64,000 bases of DNA from Trochalopteron elliotii (taxonomy: Eukaryota; Chordata; Aves; Passeriformes; Leiothrichidae), in NCBI GenBank assembly GCA_024734555.1, contig JANPWX010000477.1, forward strand, positions 310,784-374,783, in the 5' to 3' direction. The translations under genes and the position numbers were made by a program. The notes under the pieces are model-generated. The model saw only the letters and a list, made by a program, of their open reading frames with translations, did no database searches and had not been told where the DNA came from. This document shows positions 22,201-34,170 of the stretch, piece after piece (within the stretch, counting starts at the first letter, position 1; each line of letters begins with the position of its first letter).

Positions 22201-23767
22201 TATAGAAATGTATTTCTACTACTGAAGATGTGTCCTATTAAAAAATAATTTCAAGTGTAATTTTTGTGTAAATGTGCTGTGTTTGTTGTTTCAGTTTGTT
22301 GGCAGTAGGATTCTATTCACATTTAATGTCCTGGTAGTGGTCTATGCTTAATATTGTAGAGCAAGAAATCACAGACACGTATTAGATAGTGTTCTGTTCT
22401 GTTTAGGGGATCAGACTCCCTCCTGCTGAAAATACATGCACACCTGCTTGGAAGTCCATGGTCTACGTCTCTTTCCAGTTTCTAATGTAAAAAAAAGGAT
22501 CTTGTGTTCCCTTTGCCTTGCAAATCTCCCACCACAGCAGCCTCAGAAGCCTTGCTGGAGTTGCACCTGGTTAATATAACCTGCAACAGCGAGTCCAAGT
22601 TCATAGGGAAAGGGAAAGTAGGGAAAACATGGACTCCTTTCTCAGTTAAAGATGAGAGAAACCAGGAGCAACCCCACCAAAAACAGGGTACTGCTCTGAA
22701 ACTGTGATAGAAATGAAAAGAGAAAATATCTTTTCAGTTTTCAGAGGCCCAAGAAATGCCAGATATACTGACCACTGTCTGGGAGCTGTTTCTCCAACTC
22801 TGATGTAAACAACTAGGCCTTGAACTAAGACGGTCCTTTTTGCTAAGGACACCTACTCACTGCACTAAAAATATAACTTGGCTGGTAGCACAAAGGTCAA
22901 GAAGGCTGAAGGCCACTTTGCACCTGGCTTTGAGTGATTTCAGCTTTCTTCATGCTCTGCTTCATTTTGGTCCTTAAGAGATGCACTTGACTTTCCCAAA
23001 TGACCCACTGGAGTACACAGCTGAAGTGTCAGTCATAGCATGCTGGTGTTGTAAGCAACATTCAAAACTGTAATAAACTAATATAAAACCACCTACAAAC
23101 TCTATTACTGATTTTTTTTCAGCACTTTGGCACTCAAAGTGTAATGGAGGATCTGAGTATGGTGATTAATGAACCTCAGAGGTCAAAATGGTGGGAGAGT
23201 TCATTAACTACTATGATTTTGTATCTCACAGCATAAAATTCAATTGTTTGTGTCCATCAATGTTTCCAACACATTGTGTGTCAGTGCAATGTCCTGGAAC
23301 TGCAATCACCAGTGTAAGAGAAAATTTATGGGGCGAGCCTGTAAATAACTGTGTAAGTTCTCAAGTGGTGTTGCTGAGTTAATATGTTATTAATATATAA
23401 CACTGTGTTATGAAGCAGTAAAGAACCTCACTTTCTGGCTGCACTTAACATCAGGGGACACTTTACAGTCATTGTGTTGGAACAACAGTGGTGATTTTCA
23501 TTGTTCTCTGCCCTTTTTATTCTCCTAAACACACAACCAGATGAATGACATCATGGGCAGATTTTATTTTCTGCACTTTGTTATCTGAATGTGTTTTCAA
23601 ATAAAGCAAGAGAACGGATCAATGCTGTTGTCTGTGGTTTTTTCTTGGGTTTTGGTCACAAAATTGTATGTTTTTACATCAAGGCTGCTTTTGGTGTCAT
23701 TTAACTGCAATCATTAGCCTGCACTGGGATGTAGTAAAATTCTTTGCTCTGACTGAGGGTAGGTTTA
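16281..23767. other. Intergenic DNA, no gene recognised
   Basis: This is AT-rich DNA with many short open frames on both strands, none with a recognisable domain or a coherent exon structure. It has small local duplications, such as TTTCCTGTTTAATATTTCCT near 17082, and the T-arm-like motif at 17025-17041. I see nothing that supports a gene. Confidence 0.6.
17025..17041 (-). other. tRNA T-arm-like fragment
   Basis: Read on the - strand, the 17 bases GTGGGTTCGAATCCCAC form a complete T arm: a 5-bp stem GTGGG/CCCAC and a loop TTCGAAT with the internal B-box promoter consensus. It resembles the T arm of tRNA-Leu/Ser genes. The sequence upstream on the - strand does not fold into D and anticodon arms and no acceptor stem is visible, so this is a fragment, a chance match or a tRNA-derived SINE remnant, not a working tRNA. 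Confidence 0.5.
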
Positions 23768-23956
23768 GATTAGAGAATAGGAAGAAATTCCTCCCTCTGA
23801 GGGTGGTGAGGCCCTGATACAGGAAGTGTTCAAGGCCAGGTTGGATGGGGATTGGAGCAACCTGGGATTGTGGAAGGTGTCCCTGCCCAGAGCAAGGGAG
23901 TTAGAACTGGATGATTTTTAGGGTCCCTTCCAACCCAAGCCATTCTATGATTCTGT
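23768..23956 (+). mobile_element. CR1 LINE 3'-end fragment
   Basis: It reads AGGAAGAAATTCCTCCCTCT, GAGGGTGGTGAGGCCCTGAT, GTGTTCAAGGCCAGGTTGGA, GAAGGTGTCCCTGCCCAGAG, and ends with TTCCAACCCAAGCCATTCTA and an octamer tail. It is a well-preserved 5'-truncated CR1 in forward orientation, in intergenic DNA. Confidence 0.93.
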
Positions 23957-26900
23957 ATCTTGAGTAGCTGCAAAATATGTGTGAGGACCATTTCAGTCTA
24001 ATGAGAAACAAGCAAAACCTGCACTTGAGAAATTATTTGCAGATACTCTTATTAAAATGTTTCCCTAAATAAAGGAAAAAATAGTCTCCATCTATTTTCT
24101 CCCCAACCCCAAAAGACAGTTGGTAGCTCTGGCAAAAGGATCTTACAAAGTTTGGGAGTTGCCGTGGTTTGGGCATCCTGACCCAGTGGAGTGCTACCTG
24201 GACAGGCTTTTAACACGCTCTTAACTGAGAGGACATCAAAGTGAGATGATCTTATTACTAGTAGCTTTGTCCTGTCCTCTGAGACAACTGAGGAGAATTG
24301 GAAACTGGGGTGAAGGATTCATCCTCTTTTCTCCATGCATCTGACAACAGGTGCACAGTGGAAAACCTTGCCAGGCAGTGCTGGCAGCAGGAACAGACAT
24401 ACAGGCAGGTGGAGGCTTTTCCTCCCAGACTTGTCCTGTCCCCCTCAGCAGTAACCTGTCTGTAAATCTGGCCAGCCAAAGCTCAGAAACTGCAGATTTC
24501 ATCAGTGCAAACCTGAGTGCTGGGTGGTATTGACTGGACTTGGCAGTGCTTCAACCCCATTTTACTCTGCCCAAACAGCGAGCTCAGCTCAGAAAAAAAC
24601 TTGGTAGGATGAACTGGGATTGAGCTGGGAAAAAGTGCCAGGCTGCTGCCAAGAGTCCTGGCACACCACATCTGCACCAGTCATGCACAGCTCCAACACA
24701 CTGTCCCAGGAAATGGCAGAAGAGGGAAAAAACTGCGTAAAGGCAGCAAAAACAAGTGAAAAAAATAGGGAACAACTTCTGTATAAAGGCAGGTTAAACT
24801 AACTCATTTTGGAAGAAGGGGAATCTGATGGGATATAGTAGGACCCACAAGTAGCCTGGAGAAGATGAAAGGATCATATTTACAGATTCTTATTGTGAAG
24901 TAGGAGTTGAAAGGCACCAAATAAAACATCCCAGTGTAAAACATCAGGCAGGAGGCAAAGGGAAGAACATGTTTTGTCCTGGCAGCACATCATTAAGTGG
25001 TGAGGGAGCATTCATCCAGCACTGGAATTTGGGCCACTGACTGACGGTGCATCACACAAAGGCAAAGGTACAAAGTGACTTTTCTGCAGGAGCCACAGGA
25101 GTTCTTCCTGGCAGGGTCTGTCCCACAGAGGTGACATAAAGAGTGTTACCTGAAAAAGCGTTGAAGGATGCTCAGACAGACTGGTTTTAATGACCCCAGG
25201 GAGGGATGGTCCTGCCCACATCCTATGGTTCCAGCTAAACAGAGCACTTTGATTTCATTGAGGTAGGTTTAGATCCAATGACAGGCACTGAAGAAGGTGT
25301 TTCATCTTTCTTTGAAGGTCATGCTTATAAATGGTTTTAAAATAGTTCTCTGAGTGAATCAGGTGTTATTCCTATCAGCTTTCTTCAAAGACAGAATAAA
25401 AGAACAGATTTTTCCCCCCTTTCTTTCATAGACATTACTCTGATATCCTGAAAAAGAAACTGGTTTTTTAAAATAAATGAGCAAATATTTATTTTTAGAT
25501 CAGTAGGAAAACAGTAAGATCAGAGGGAGAACCATAACAGATGCACTCTCCATGGAGATTTTGGAGATTAATGAGGAGCTTTCTGGTTATGGTAAGCTTT
25601 TTCTGGAGCTGAAGCTGAAAATAAAAGAATTAAATGAGGATTATAAAAAAAAAAAAGAGTGGTTCTGGTTCTGGTGCATGTAACACCTACATGTGGATGT
25701 TAAAACAGTGGTTGCTGTTAGAAATGAAACAGGAGTTTGAATACCAATATGAATTGCTGGTTTTACTGTTGTATTAAACTCAGACTTGTTCTTTATCCGA
25801 TTTTGATTTTCAGGTACAAAATACTGTGAACCATGAGTATTTTTATGACATGGTGCTGGAGCAGCCCCGAGTCTCACAAAGTCAGTGGTTTGGGCTACCC
25901 TGAGATTTTAAAAACCCGGCTTGGCTACAGCTGCACTCCCTGATGGTGCAGGGCTGTAGTTCATGGGAATCTGGCTGGGCCAAAAATAGGCTCATAAAAC
26001 TGGGTAACAAGAAAATAAGTTTCTGTGAACTCATCTTTAGTTTTACTGCTATTTTTCCAGGTGTTCAGCATGTAGAAACAATGGTGGTGTGGTAATGCAA
26101 ATTTTCCCCCAGGGACCTAATGTTTACAGCAGATGGATATTCACCTTGTGGAAGGCAATTCTTTTTTAGGATGCAGCTGGATGGTCAAAAACAATTAAGT
26201 TGTGTGTTAGGTTTTTTTCCCCTCAGTTCTTTCTTTTTAGTTTTAACAGTTGAAAATGAAATCAGAAAGTGGAATGACTCAATTGGACAAAGTTTGAGGT
26301 TATTTACTCACTGATATTGTTCTGCTGGATCATTATATTTTATATTTTGACTTTTCTAACTTTGATTTTGCGCTGGTGGATAGGGACAAGTTTTGAGTCC
26401 AGCTATACTGGTTATAAATAACTTTTCAGAATTTTTTCCTTCTTAAAATATGATGATCAGAAGGAAAGCTGTAATGGACTTCAAGGCTGCACATATCCAG
26501 TGGGAGTCAAATATCCGACTTTAGTCTAAATACCTCACCTAAACACCAAATTTAATAATGATATTTTCCCCATTTTCTATTATGGCTTTTTATGGCTTTT
26601 ACTCAGGACCCATAATGCTGAGTAGTGTAGGGTGCATATAGAGCAAGGGGATGATGGAGGTCCAAGTGTCCTTTTCCTCCTATTGGGAAAAGGGATTTTA
26701 TTCAGGGATCTACTGTATTTCAAAGCCCTCGGTCACATGCCTGTACCATTAGTTTCTCTGTTTTCACTGGCCCATTTGCTATTTAACTGTTCAGACAAAA
26801 TGAGTTGCCCACCTGAAGAAACTGAGGAGAAAATGAGTTGCATATCCATACCTTTGCAATAAATATTCTTATGCAAGGAGGGGTCTTGTCCAAGGAACTA

Positions 26901-29900
26901 GACTTGAAATCTCTACCCCAAAACCATAAGCAAACTTTTTTTCATATGGATGTGAGGCTCAATTTCTACTTCTCTAAATGTTGTCTTGGCCAAATTCATT
27001 CAGTGACCAGTATCTTAAACTACGAGATCATTCTTTGCTGGACTTATTTCCTAAAACACTTCTTCCTTACCATGGTGAAAGAAAAGTCTTTTAGCAAGGG
27101 ATTCATTCATTTAAATAGAGATGAATCTTGTAGTACTTAGAATTTCTCCTGGAATAATTGTGTGGGTTTTGAAATCCCTTAGTGGAGTGCCTGGAAAGGT
27201 GTTTAGGGTTTTGTATAAATCAATAGCCACAGGATGTAGTTTTGTGCCGGTCTCAGGAACCCACATGAACTACTGCTACATGAAGAAGAAAATCAGCAGG
27301 AAAAAGAAAGAGTAACTAAGAGGAAAAAAAACTCCGAAAATGATACTCTAGTTACAAACAGTTTGCTGCTCTGTCCACATGTACAGCAAGGTAGATTTGG
27401 GGATAAAAGAAAAAATAATAATTTTATGGTCTTGATGATTATCGAAATGACGTGGATTAAAAGCTAAAGGCATCATGAGCAACAGAGATGAAACCGCCAG
27501 CTTTAAATAAGAGGGTTTGAAGTATTGTAGCTTTGAAGTTTTCTATTCCTGTTCCATTCTCATCCAATTCATAATCTTCCAGAGGTGTGAAATACTCACT
27601 GGATTTCAATCATGTGGAGTTTTGCATAGAAATTGGTAGACATTCGTGCTCTAATGAATCTCAGTCATTTTTGAGCAGTGAGCTAAGTCTCATTGGAGAA
27701 GAGAGTGAGAAATTGATGATGCCCATTTCTGTGGTGTGTTGAACTAGACTTGAGGCTCAAAATAGCAAAAGGAAATTGGTTATCTACTGGTCAAACCAAG
27801 CTCTCTCTCATGGTCTGTCAGTGGGGCAGAAGTGCATGTGCAGGAGCTGCACACTCACCTCCCCCCTCTTTTTCCTGATGTCCCACTGCTGGGGCACTGC
27901 ACAAACAGAGAAGCCTGGATATGCTCTGGCTGAACCCTGCTGAGCTGGAATAGGAGCACTCCAAGCTCACCTAACATCAGTTTTATTCTTGCCTTGTGCA
28001 GAGAAGCGTGGGACAGTTTCCTGCCATTGCAAACTCTTCCAAGGTCACAGTGACTCTCAAAGACAGGCATGCAAAAATATCTGCAGCACACCAATATTCT
28101 GGCTGTACTCCAACACCCCTATTTTTTTTTATTGGCTGTCATTTTCTCCACCTCTTCAGGGAACTGCTTTTATTCCAAAAGTCTCTCTCAGCTTCAGTGT
28201 CAGTTTGACTTGTCTATATAGCTATATTGGGTAATAGTCCATTGGCTATGTTGTTAGGTAACTGTGCAGATTCCAATCTCTCATTTCTTTTCCATCTGTA
28301 TAAAGAGATTGGGTTAAGATAAACAACTCCCCAGAGATGCTGCTGGGATTGATGCCAGAAAGGGCTGCATGGCACTGAGGTGTGGCAAAGCATAATAAAA
28401 GTCATGTTGAGTATCAGAAACTTCACCCACTTTTGGTGCCAGAGCCTGTTGCTCCCAGAGATTTTGCTTCAGGATTTGAAGAAACAGAAGGAAGAAATCA
28501 GCCTGTGGTGCTATTTACAGAAAAGCTGCATCTCACCAAGGAATGACAGCTACAGAAGGGTTTGCACCTGAGGGATCATCGAGCAAAAGATTTGTTTCCA
28601 CACAGGTGGGCATATAGGGACCTATATTAAGCACTGTCACAGCCCTGCTGGGAATATATCCTCAGCCTGCCACATTTATTGCAGCCAACATCAGTGGCAG
28701 GGACACTTTCAGGGATGTATTAAGCTCTGCTGTTTGAAACATGGATGCGCCATTCTGTGGAAATACAATGGACATGTAACTGTGGTTAAGCCCTTTGAAG
28801 AAAAAGGGTTTAGTGGGCAGCTGACAAATCGTTCAGGTTTGTTATGAGGAGTGCTTTCACAGAGGGTGCATTGAGATAAGAAGAGAAGCCATAAATTCTT
28901 GTAGTCAAACATGGTCTTTTCAGAAGGTTTTGACTTGTTTTTTTTCTAGTTCTACTTTCATTTTTCTCTTCTCTGGAAAATTCTCCCAGTTCTCATTTGT
29001 GGCAATATTTCATTCATTTTCTTATTCCCTGATCAGACACAAGCCAGGATAATGTTTTTATTACATTATAATCTCATTTCTGAAATGTTGCTGTCAACCT
29101 AGTTTTTGTAAATATCTTATATGCTTTACTTAAATATTGCAAGCCTGTTAATGTCAGTAAGTAGCATTTTTCTGGCTTGGGTAAATGCTGAAAGATATAC
29201 CAATGGGGAAAAAAATGTTTCAGACAAATAAAAAGTGACAGGAGATATCTTATGAAGAGCTGTTTATTAGAATTTCAGTCTTGAAGATTTACAGGAAGAA
29301 AAAAATAAAAAGAAGGCACAGTTCATCTTCAAAGAGATTGGTTTATTATATTTGTTTACCTTCATGTGACGTTCCTTTACTTATTGAAGCATGGCAACTG
29401 GATGAAAAGGAAGTTGTGGGGCACCTAGGGAAGGACAGGGTTCTTTTTCCAAATACCAAATAAGGCTTGTGCTCCTTCAAGGTCAGGTTCAGCTCAAGTT
29501 GGGAATGGTGTGATCCTTCTGGAAAATTTGTGTTATTAAAATAAACATACTTGGCAAAGCAGTGTTTCTGCAAGGGAAAAATCTAGACTCCCAAGCCTAT
29601 GGAAGTGGTTAAGAATGGGAAGATGTTGTCTAGAGAAAAACCCCTTTTCTAGTCACAACTAAATTTCCTTTCTCCTCTACTGTTAACGGGGACCATGTGT
29701 ATGCCAGCAGCAAAGGAAACATCAATAACTTTGAGTAATATCACAGTGTCCATTCAAGCATTGATATTAAAAGTATTGCCAACTAGATGGGACCAAAGCT
29801 GAGCTGGAATACCTGTATTTAATGTGCATGTGATTAGTAACAGTAGCCCCTTTAGGATGCTAGCTAGAAATTTGGACTAATATCCAAATGAGGTGACACC

Positions 29901-32900
29901 AGACCACAGCACATGTTTTCAAGGTCTCCATGAACATGACATTTCTGCTTTTGGAGGTTTTGCTACAATACCCACAAAGCCAGGAAAGGTGTCCCCTGCT
30001 TTTGGGGCTGTGTATCAGCTCCTTCCAGGTCTCCTGCTGGAGGAAGCCATGGACACATGTCCTGGGCACACCAAACCCCAGCCACTCTGAGCTGCCTCTT
30101 TGCCCTGGTCAGGGGAGACACCAACACACGGCAGCAGGTTAAGCAGTGGCAGCTGGCTCCTAACTTTAGGACAGGCTGGCAAGAACATTTTTTCCAGGAG
30201 CAGCTGAGTGTGAGCATTTTCCCTTCAGCCCTGAACCAAATATCACTGTGTCCAGTTATGGAGTCTGGCAGATGTTTTAGAGGAGACTGAGTTTGCAGTA
30301 CACAAATAGAGAGCATAAATAATAACTATAATAAATAGTAAACTCCAGGATAATCTGATTTAGGCACAACTCTTGACTACAAGTTGAAACAAATTATGGT
30401 GGCAAGAGGAGGATTTCCCATTCCTTGATCACCTTAGTTCAAACCTGGAATTTTTATATGGGGAAAGCCATTTTTTGCTACAGAGCAACAAGAAGGGAAA
30501 TAATGACTTTTAAATACTTTTGGTTAGGAGTAGTAATTAGAAAGCCTCAATGTTTCAGAGACTGGGGACTATGATTAGGAGCAGAAGAGGTTTGCTGTCT
30601 TCTCCTCTAACTCAGTATCTCAGAAAAAATTCAAACAAGAAAACCTGGAAATAAGTTAGATAGGAAAAACCTCTTAGAAACAGCAACAATAAAACTAATG
30701 ATACAAGTAGAACAATGTAATTATCTGGAAAATAGAAATGCATATGGATCAGGCCAGCTGAATGGAATATAACCTAGCATGCAGTAGAAATGAGATAAAG
30801 ACATTTCTAAGGCCATGCACATTATTTTAGAAAGACAGAGAAGCAGAGAATTTACCACAAAGCTTAAGGAAAGACAAGGGACTAGAATTTTTCAAGGAGT
30901 GAATGTGAAGTTGCTTCTACCTGTAGCAACTGCAGCAAAACTAAAAGGAAAAAAAACATGGGCTAGATCTTGGATGCCATTTTTTCTGATGTGTAATACC
31001 TGGTTCCTCAAATATAAGTATTGACAGTTGGAGACTCTTCAAAATGTTGGGGTATTTTTTTTCCAGTTGTTTTCTGCCACAGAGTTTAATAAATCATCAG
31101 TGTTCATCACTGTTTATTTTGTGCAAAATTCTTGACATTAACCTGTTGGTGTGACTATTCAACAACCAGCGTATCCATACAGCCTTGAGCTCCATTTTTA
31201 ATGATGCAGCAATGACAAATGTACACTTAGTATAGAATATATTAAATTACTGAAAATACTTATTTTCAGTACCTCACATCTCAAATATTCTGAGTTTTCT
31301 GTCTTAAGCTGAATCCTGGAAAGCAGCAACTGATCATGGAGCCCAAGCCTGCAGGTGTGATGTTGTAGCTGGCACAGATGTTGGGCTGCCTTGCATGACA
31401 GGGTAGACAGGCAGTTTGGGGGAAAAAGGTTTGCCAGGTCTGAGATAAAAATAGATAATAACTGGAATATGTCAATACTGGATTGGATGAAATGAAAATT
31501 CAGGATTGAATAAAAAAATCTCTTTGCTATTGGTGGATTTTACAAAGACATTTTTTACAATCTTCTAAAATCAGCCCAAGTTCTATTGCCAGGCAGTGAC
31601 TGCATTGTCCAAGGAGGGTGAATGGTTTTCATCATTAACCCCAAGTTCCAGACAATATGTACTTTTCAACCCACATATTTAGCATTAAAAAGGAAGACAG
31701 CCTCTGAATGAATTATGCTTTCAGTAAGAACTTGGAAAGGCCAACTGAAAAGAAAAAGGAAAGAAAATAAAAGAATTCTTTCAAGTCACTGAACATTACT
31801 TTGTTTCCTTTTCCTTTGTGCCAGTAGTATTCCCTTCAGAAATTCCCAATGGACATGTGATTTGAAGGCACAGTCTGCCTCTTGGCTGCAAGTTAATTCA
31901 TGGGATACACCCAGACTGACCCAGGGATGGGATAAAAGGAAATTTTCCATTCCATTACCCTTTATCCTGGCTCTTGAAAAGGTAGCACTGTTGACAATGT
32001 GCCAAATGTAGCACATAATGGGCCTTATGAATCACAGTCATTGTTCCTTGGGCGTGGAGGCTCAGTACAGAGGTTTTTGTATATATTAACTACCTCAGTG
32101 ATTCAGGTCTTAATCAGGAAGGAAAAGACTTGAATGGTCACTTGGATGTGTGTCTTTTCTTGTACATATGAGATTTTGCAGATTCTTCAAGAACTGAAGG
32201 TGTTGTACGTGGTAGGTGATCCAGCTGTGGTAGATCCAGTTCTCTCCTGGCAAAGCCAATGAGAAATTAACATTGATCTCAAAACGAGCAAAGAGGAAAA
32301 CAGGGAGGAACTCAGGACAAGCATTTCACCATGGCCATCTGTACTCAGAACTGGTGAGGGAGCACCTTGAGTACTTTGGCCAGCCCTTGGCGTCTCAGAA
32401 AGACATTGAGGGGCCAGAGTGAGTCCAGGGAAGGGAGATGAAGCTGGGGAAGGGTCTGGAGCACAAGTGGTCAGGTAGTGTAGACTTTATGTTTCAATAC
32501 TTTGTTTTAATATCATAGATCTGTTCAGATTGTGCCAGCTGACTTCTGCAGTAGAGAGTGGTCTCTAACACTATTTAATCCTTGCACAGATGAAGAGTTT
32601 CTGCTCAAAAAATTGGGCACTGGATGTTATTTTTCTCTCCCATGTCTTCTGTGACTATTCACAATGCCTATACATGGAACTATATACATATATAAAGTAT
32701 AAATCTTCATCAACAAGCCTTTGTGTGGAACAGGAAGGGATTTTTACATTATCAAGCAAGGCTCTTTCTATTTTCAATTCCCGCTGAAAAATTTTGGTCA
32801 TGACTAAAAGGCAAAAGACAAAACCACAAAGACTTTCATAAGTGCTGCATTCTATTGTAGGAAAAATTAAAAAGAATGAAGAAACCAGAATCTCACACGA

Positions 32901-33335
32901 TCGTGTTCTTGAATATTCAATATATGTGACCATGAAAGCTCTACTACATTTCTGACATTCCAGTTTTAATTGAATCGAGACCAGCTAATTGGCATCAACA
33001 AACTATGGTATATCCAACAAATAATATCTCAATGATAATAAACATAGAATAATTCCAAGTTATAACAGAGATTTCCTATACTCTGTTTTGTTGTTGTACA
33101 AAAAGTGCTTTTTAGGACTTGAGTGTTCCGAGATCTCTTGCAGTGGATCCATTGACTTACAGGCCACGTGGTAAGGGAAAGAGAGCTCCAAACCCCTAGC
33201 AGAGGAGTTCTCTCCTTCATGGCACAAGAGTCTGAGGAGAGAAATCCAATAAATTGTCAGAGTAGGTTAATGCACAAGCTGTACGTGTGTAGCTAGTTCT
33301 TTATTTTCAGCTGCGTTAGCTTTGGAGACCACAGA
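23957..33335. other. Intergenic DNA, no gene recognised
   Basis: The region has many short open frames on both strands without known domains. A 12-base A run is at about 25648. I find no transposon I can name, no RNA gene and no splice-linked exon series. Confidence 0.6.
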
Positions 33336-33690
33336 GTCACACAGAATCACAGAATCACAGAATCACAGAATCTTTTAAGTTGGAGAAGACCTTCAAGATC
33401 ATGTTCAACCTTTGACTGGTCACCATCTTGTCAACTTAGTGCCACATCCAGTCATTTCTTGAACACCTCCAGGGATGGTGACTCTACCACTTCCTTGGGG
33501 AGTCCTTTCCAGTGTTAAACAACATTTTACACAAAGAAATTCCTCCTGATGTCCATCCTGACACTCCCCTGGCACAGCTTGAGGCCGTGTCCTCTCATTC
33601 TGTCACTTTTTGCTTGGGACAAGAGACCAAGCCCCCAGCTGGCTAAGCCCTCCTTGGAGGGAGCTGTAGAGAGCAATAAGGTGGAAGTCA
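33336..33690 (-). mobile_element. CR1 LINE fragment (longer, diverged subfamily)
   Basis: It starts with four tandem ACAGAATC octamers, the reverse complement of a CR1 tail, followed by AAGTTGGAGAAGACCTTCAA, CTTGAACACCTCCAGGGATG, CTTGGGGAGTCCTTTCCAGT, TTGAGGCCGTGTCCTCTCAT and GGAGCTGTAGAGAGCAATAA. It therefore covers the 3' UTR and the end of the reverse-transcriptase ORF. The wording differs from the shorter copies elsewhere, which points to another CR1 subfamily. Confidence 0.92.
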
Positions 33691-33719
33691 GGTAGTCCAA
33701 AACTCAAATAGGGCTGTCT

Positions 33720-34170
33720 TCAAGACAGTTCTATGTCCAGTTGAGCTTGAGTGCCTCCAAAAATAGCAATTCCATGACTTCCCTGAGCAACCTGTTTCCA
33801 TATTTGACTACCCTTATAGTGAAACCATTTTTACCCTGGATCTCAACAAAATTTCCTTTGTAGTGTTTTATGCCCACTGTCACTCACTGTCACTTGTCTC
33901 ATTTTACTTCTCTGGAAAGTCAGGCTTTATCTAAATTCCTTAATCCAAATAATCTGTGGAAGTCTCCTGTGACACCTGCCATGTAATTTTCTTTATGATG
34001 ATCTCAATAAACCCCACTCCCTCAGTTTATCTGTGTATGTAAAATTCATCTCTGGTCCCCTGAACATCTCAGTGACATTCAGCTGGAATCTCCCCAGTTT
34101 GGCAATGTCCTTATTGTACTGGAAGGGGAGATATATAATTCCGTACTACACAATAAAATTTGGACAAAAT
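33720..34170 (-). mobile_element. Old, degenerate CR1 LINE fragment
   Basis: Degenerate CR1 phrases occur in order on the reverse strand: CTGAGCAACCTGTTTCC, GACTACCCTTATAGTGAAAC, TTATGCCCACTGTCACTCAC, CTGGAATCTCCCCAGTTTGG, CAATGTCCTTATTGTACTGG. They match the layout of an older CR1 subfamily. It abuts the fragment to its left, so this is a small CR1 cluster. Confidence 0.75.

Noticed and set aside
33165..33172. E-box-type CACGTG (also near 47150 and 56124), a possible clock-gene link for an opsin
   Set aside because: A 6-mer is expected several times by chance and these are far from the OPN5 start, which is outside the window.
33336..33371. Regular short repeat ACAGAATC, four copies, CRISPR- or microsatellite-like
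   Set aside because: It is the octamer tail of a CR1 LINE in reverse orientation.
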